From contig JACNHM010000456.1 of assembly GCA_014383605.1 (NCBI GenBank), positions 1-5,018 on the forward strand: a stretch of DNA of 5,018 nucleotides, in the 5' to 3' direction. The notes under the pieces were generated by a model. That model had not been told where the DNA came from, ran no database searches, and saw only the letters and a program-made list of their open reading frames with translations. This DNA comes from Chloroflexota bacterium (lineage in GTDB: Bacteria; Chloroflexota; Anaerolineae; UBA3071). A program made the translations under genes and the position numbers. Below, piece after piece: positions 4,277-5,018 of the stretch; position 1 is the stretch's first letter; every line of letters starts with the position of its first letter.

Positions 4277-4818
4277 CCGGAGAACGGTTGTTGTTGAAAG
4301 TGGCGATTGGCAAATTCGCCGTAGGTGGCGCTATCGTGTTCGTTGTCGTCTGGATCATGTTTTTTGCCATCGGTATATGGCGGTGGAACCCCAAGGCCAG
4401 CCATCTGGCTAAGCTTTGCTGGTTGCTCTGCTTTGCGCTAGCCCTGGGCATCATTGGCGCGCTCAAGGGCTTGTGGGCTGTCGTTGACACCTTCCCCCTC
4501 CTCGGCTCGGGCTGTGCGGCAGGGCTGGCGGGCTTCCTGTGTCTTGACGTCGTCTTCTCGCGGAGAAGGGGCAGGGAGATCATGAGTCGGCCTACCTGGG
4601 AAGAGCTTTGGCAGGCTCATCGTTGGCAGGGGCTCCCGCCGTGGATGGTGCAGTCACTACAGAAGTCTGGGGGGCAGATCGAGATCCACGGCGAGCCGTG
4701 GCACGTTGACGATCAACGTCAGTTGGTGCCCGGCGAGGCATCAGGATTGCACCGCAGAGGCGCTCCTCGAAGTGGCGATGACCTGGTGGACAGGGTTCTC
4801 GGCTGGATGGATGATTGA
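4273..4818 (+). CDS. Three-TM membrane protein with a Trp-rich soluble tail
   Basis: A 181-aa protein starting at ATG 4273. Seen: hydrophobic segments at about 16-36, 47-66 and 74-95, then SRRRGR (96-101), which should keep the C-terminal 80 residues in the cytosol. The tail is rich in tryptophan (W109, W113, W118, W124, W143, W178). It opens with RPTWEELWQ (106-114), loosely like the AWxE[IL] motif of two upstream proteins, and ends in RVLGWMDD (174-181), shared with the 45-aa mini-protein. An in-frame ATG at 4582 (M104) is preceded by GGGAGAT and could give a soluble 78-aa form. Two adjacent perfect inverted repeats lie in the codons for residues about 138-149. The gene ends inside the SD of the lipoprotein gene. 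Family and function are not recognised. Confidence 0.75.
   Translation: MTGERLLLKVAIGKFAVGGAIVFVVVWIMFFAIGIWRWNPKASHLAKLCWLLCFALALGIIGALKGLWAVVDTFPLLGSGCAAGLAGFLCLDVVFSRRRGREIMSRPTWEELWQAHRWQGLPPWMVQSLQKSGGQIEIHGEPWHVDDQRQLVPGEASGLHRRGAPRSGDDLVDRVLGWMDD
4686..4719 (+). repeat. Two adjacent perfect 7-bp inverted repeats within a gene
   Basis: CCACGGC (4686-4692) and GCCGTGG (4695-4701) form a stem with a 2-nt centre. After one base, ACGTTGA (4703-4709) and TCAACGT (4713-4719) form another stem with a 3-nt centre. Both lie in the coding sequence for the soluble tail of the 181-aa protein. They could form RNA hairpins in the message or be a protein-binding site; chance cannot be excluded. Confidence 0.5.
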
Positions 4819-4828
4819 GGAGGTCGTC

Positions 4829-5018
4829 ATGCAACGACAACGCAAGACGTGGCTCGTGCTGCTGATACTGGCCCTGGCCGTCGCCCTTTCCGGCTGCGCC
4901 GGCTACAACGACTACATGAAAAGCAAGGGCGACATCAACCGGGCCAAGGCGGCCGAGATACGGGCGGAGACCGACCGCAAAGACGAGATGCACGCCATCA
5001 GGGCGGTCAACACGGCCA
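4829..5018 (+). CDS. Lipoprotein, N-terminal part (runs off the window)
   Basis: ATG 4829 follows SD GAGGAGGT (4817-4824), which overlaps the stop of the previous gene, so it probably belongs to the same operon. Seen: a textbook lipoprotein signal, with basic start MQRQRKT, hydrophobic core WLVLLILALAVAL (8-20) and lipobox LSGC, giving lipidated Cys23 after cleavage by signal peptidase II. The mature part begins AGYNDYMKSKGD and continues as a highly charged sequence likely to be helical or coiled-coil (AKAAEIRAETDRKDEMHAIR). 63 codons are visible and the end is missing. It would be displayed on the outer face of the membrane, the only clearly extracytoplasmic soluble product here. Not assignable to a family. 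Confidence 0.8.
   Translation, partial: MQRQRKTWLVLLILALAVALSGCAGYNDYMKSKGDINRAKAAEIRAETDRKDEMHAIRAVNTA

Noticed and set aside
4563..4576. GAGAAGGG overlapping GGGCAGGG, matching the SpoIIIE (SRS) and E. coli FtsK (KOPS) motifs
   Set aside because: Tempting next to an FtsK-type gene, but GGGCAGGG also occurs on the other strand at 1962-1969 and 3668-3675 with no shared polarity. A few hits are expected by chance in 5 kb of GC-rich DNA, and the motor's specificity is unknown.
1..5018. tRNA, rRNA, CRISPR array, insertion sequence or transposase
   Set aside because: Nothing supports any of them: there are no regularly spaced identical repeats with unique spacers, no tRNA-like cloverleaf noticed, and no transposase motif in the open frames.

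Overview
The window is GC-rich bacterial DNA with every convincing gene on the + strand, packed tightly and mostly preceded by strong Shine-Dalgarno (SD) sequences of the GAGGAGG type. Taxonomy cannot be fixed from 5 kb. The GC-rich composition, the family of the radical SAM protein and a cluster of degenerate 24-bp interspersed repeats (related to TTCGACAAGCTCAGGACAG) would fit Chloroflexota (Anaerolineae-like) or a similar high-GC environmental lineage; this is inference. No integrase, relaxase, replication initiator or structural phage gene is visible, so calling the region a mobile element rests only on gene content.

Layout. 1-69: the last 22 codons of an unknown gene. 78-1073: a radical SAM protein with an N-terminal B12-binding-like region and an intact CxxxCxxC cluster site. 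1105-2376: a soluble FtsK/SpoIIIE-type DNA-pumping ATPase with alpha, motor and short winged-helix (gamma-like) parts but no membrane domain. 2377-2473: the only real intergenic gap. It holds three copies of GTTTTGCGT, one inverted and two direct with an 11-bp period, forming a perfect 13-bp inverted repeat, plus a possible promoter. 2474-4818: a run of six genes, four for small membrane proteins (99, 162, 263 and 181 aa) and two for mini-proteins (45 and 24 aa), joined by GTGA/ATGA start-stop overlaps or very short gaps. 4829-5018: the start of a lipoprotein gene that runs off the window.

How the genes may work together. A cytosolic FtsK-type motor with a C-terminal DNA-binding module, a repeat cluster just behind its gene, and a translationally coupled set of small membrane proteins is the architecture known from actinobacterial TraB/clt/Spd double-stranded DNA transfer systems. 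None of the small proteins is recognised by sequence, so this is an architectural analogy. The most distinctive sequence-level observation is that the small proteins share short linear motifs in their soluble tails: GxGWxDVWDGQ, PRVVT, AWxE[IL][DE] and a terminal RVxxWMxD. One of the mini-ORFs is little more than such a motif on its own. This suggests a coordinated, possibly undescribed membrane-associated system whose members dock to a common partner.
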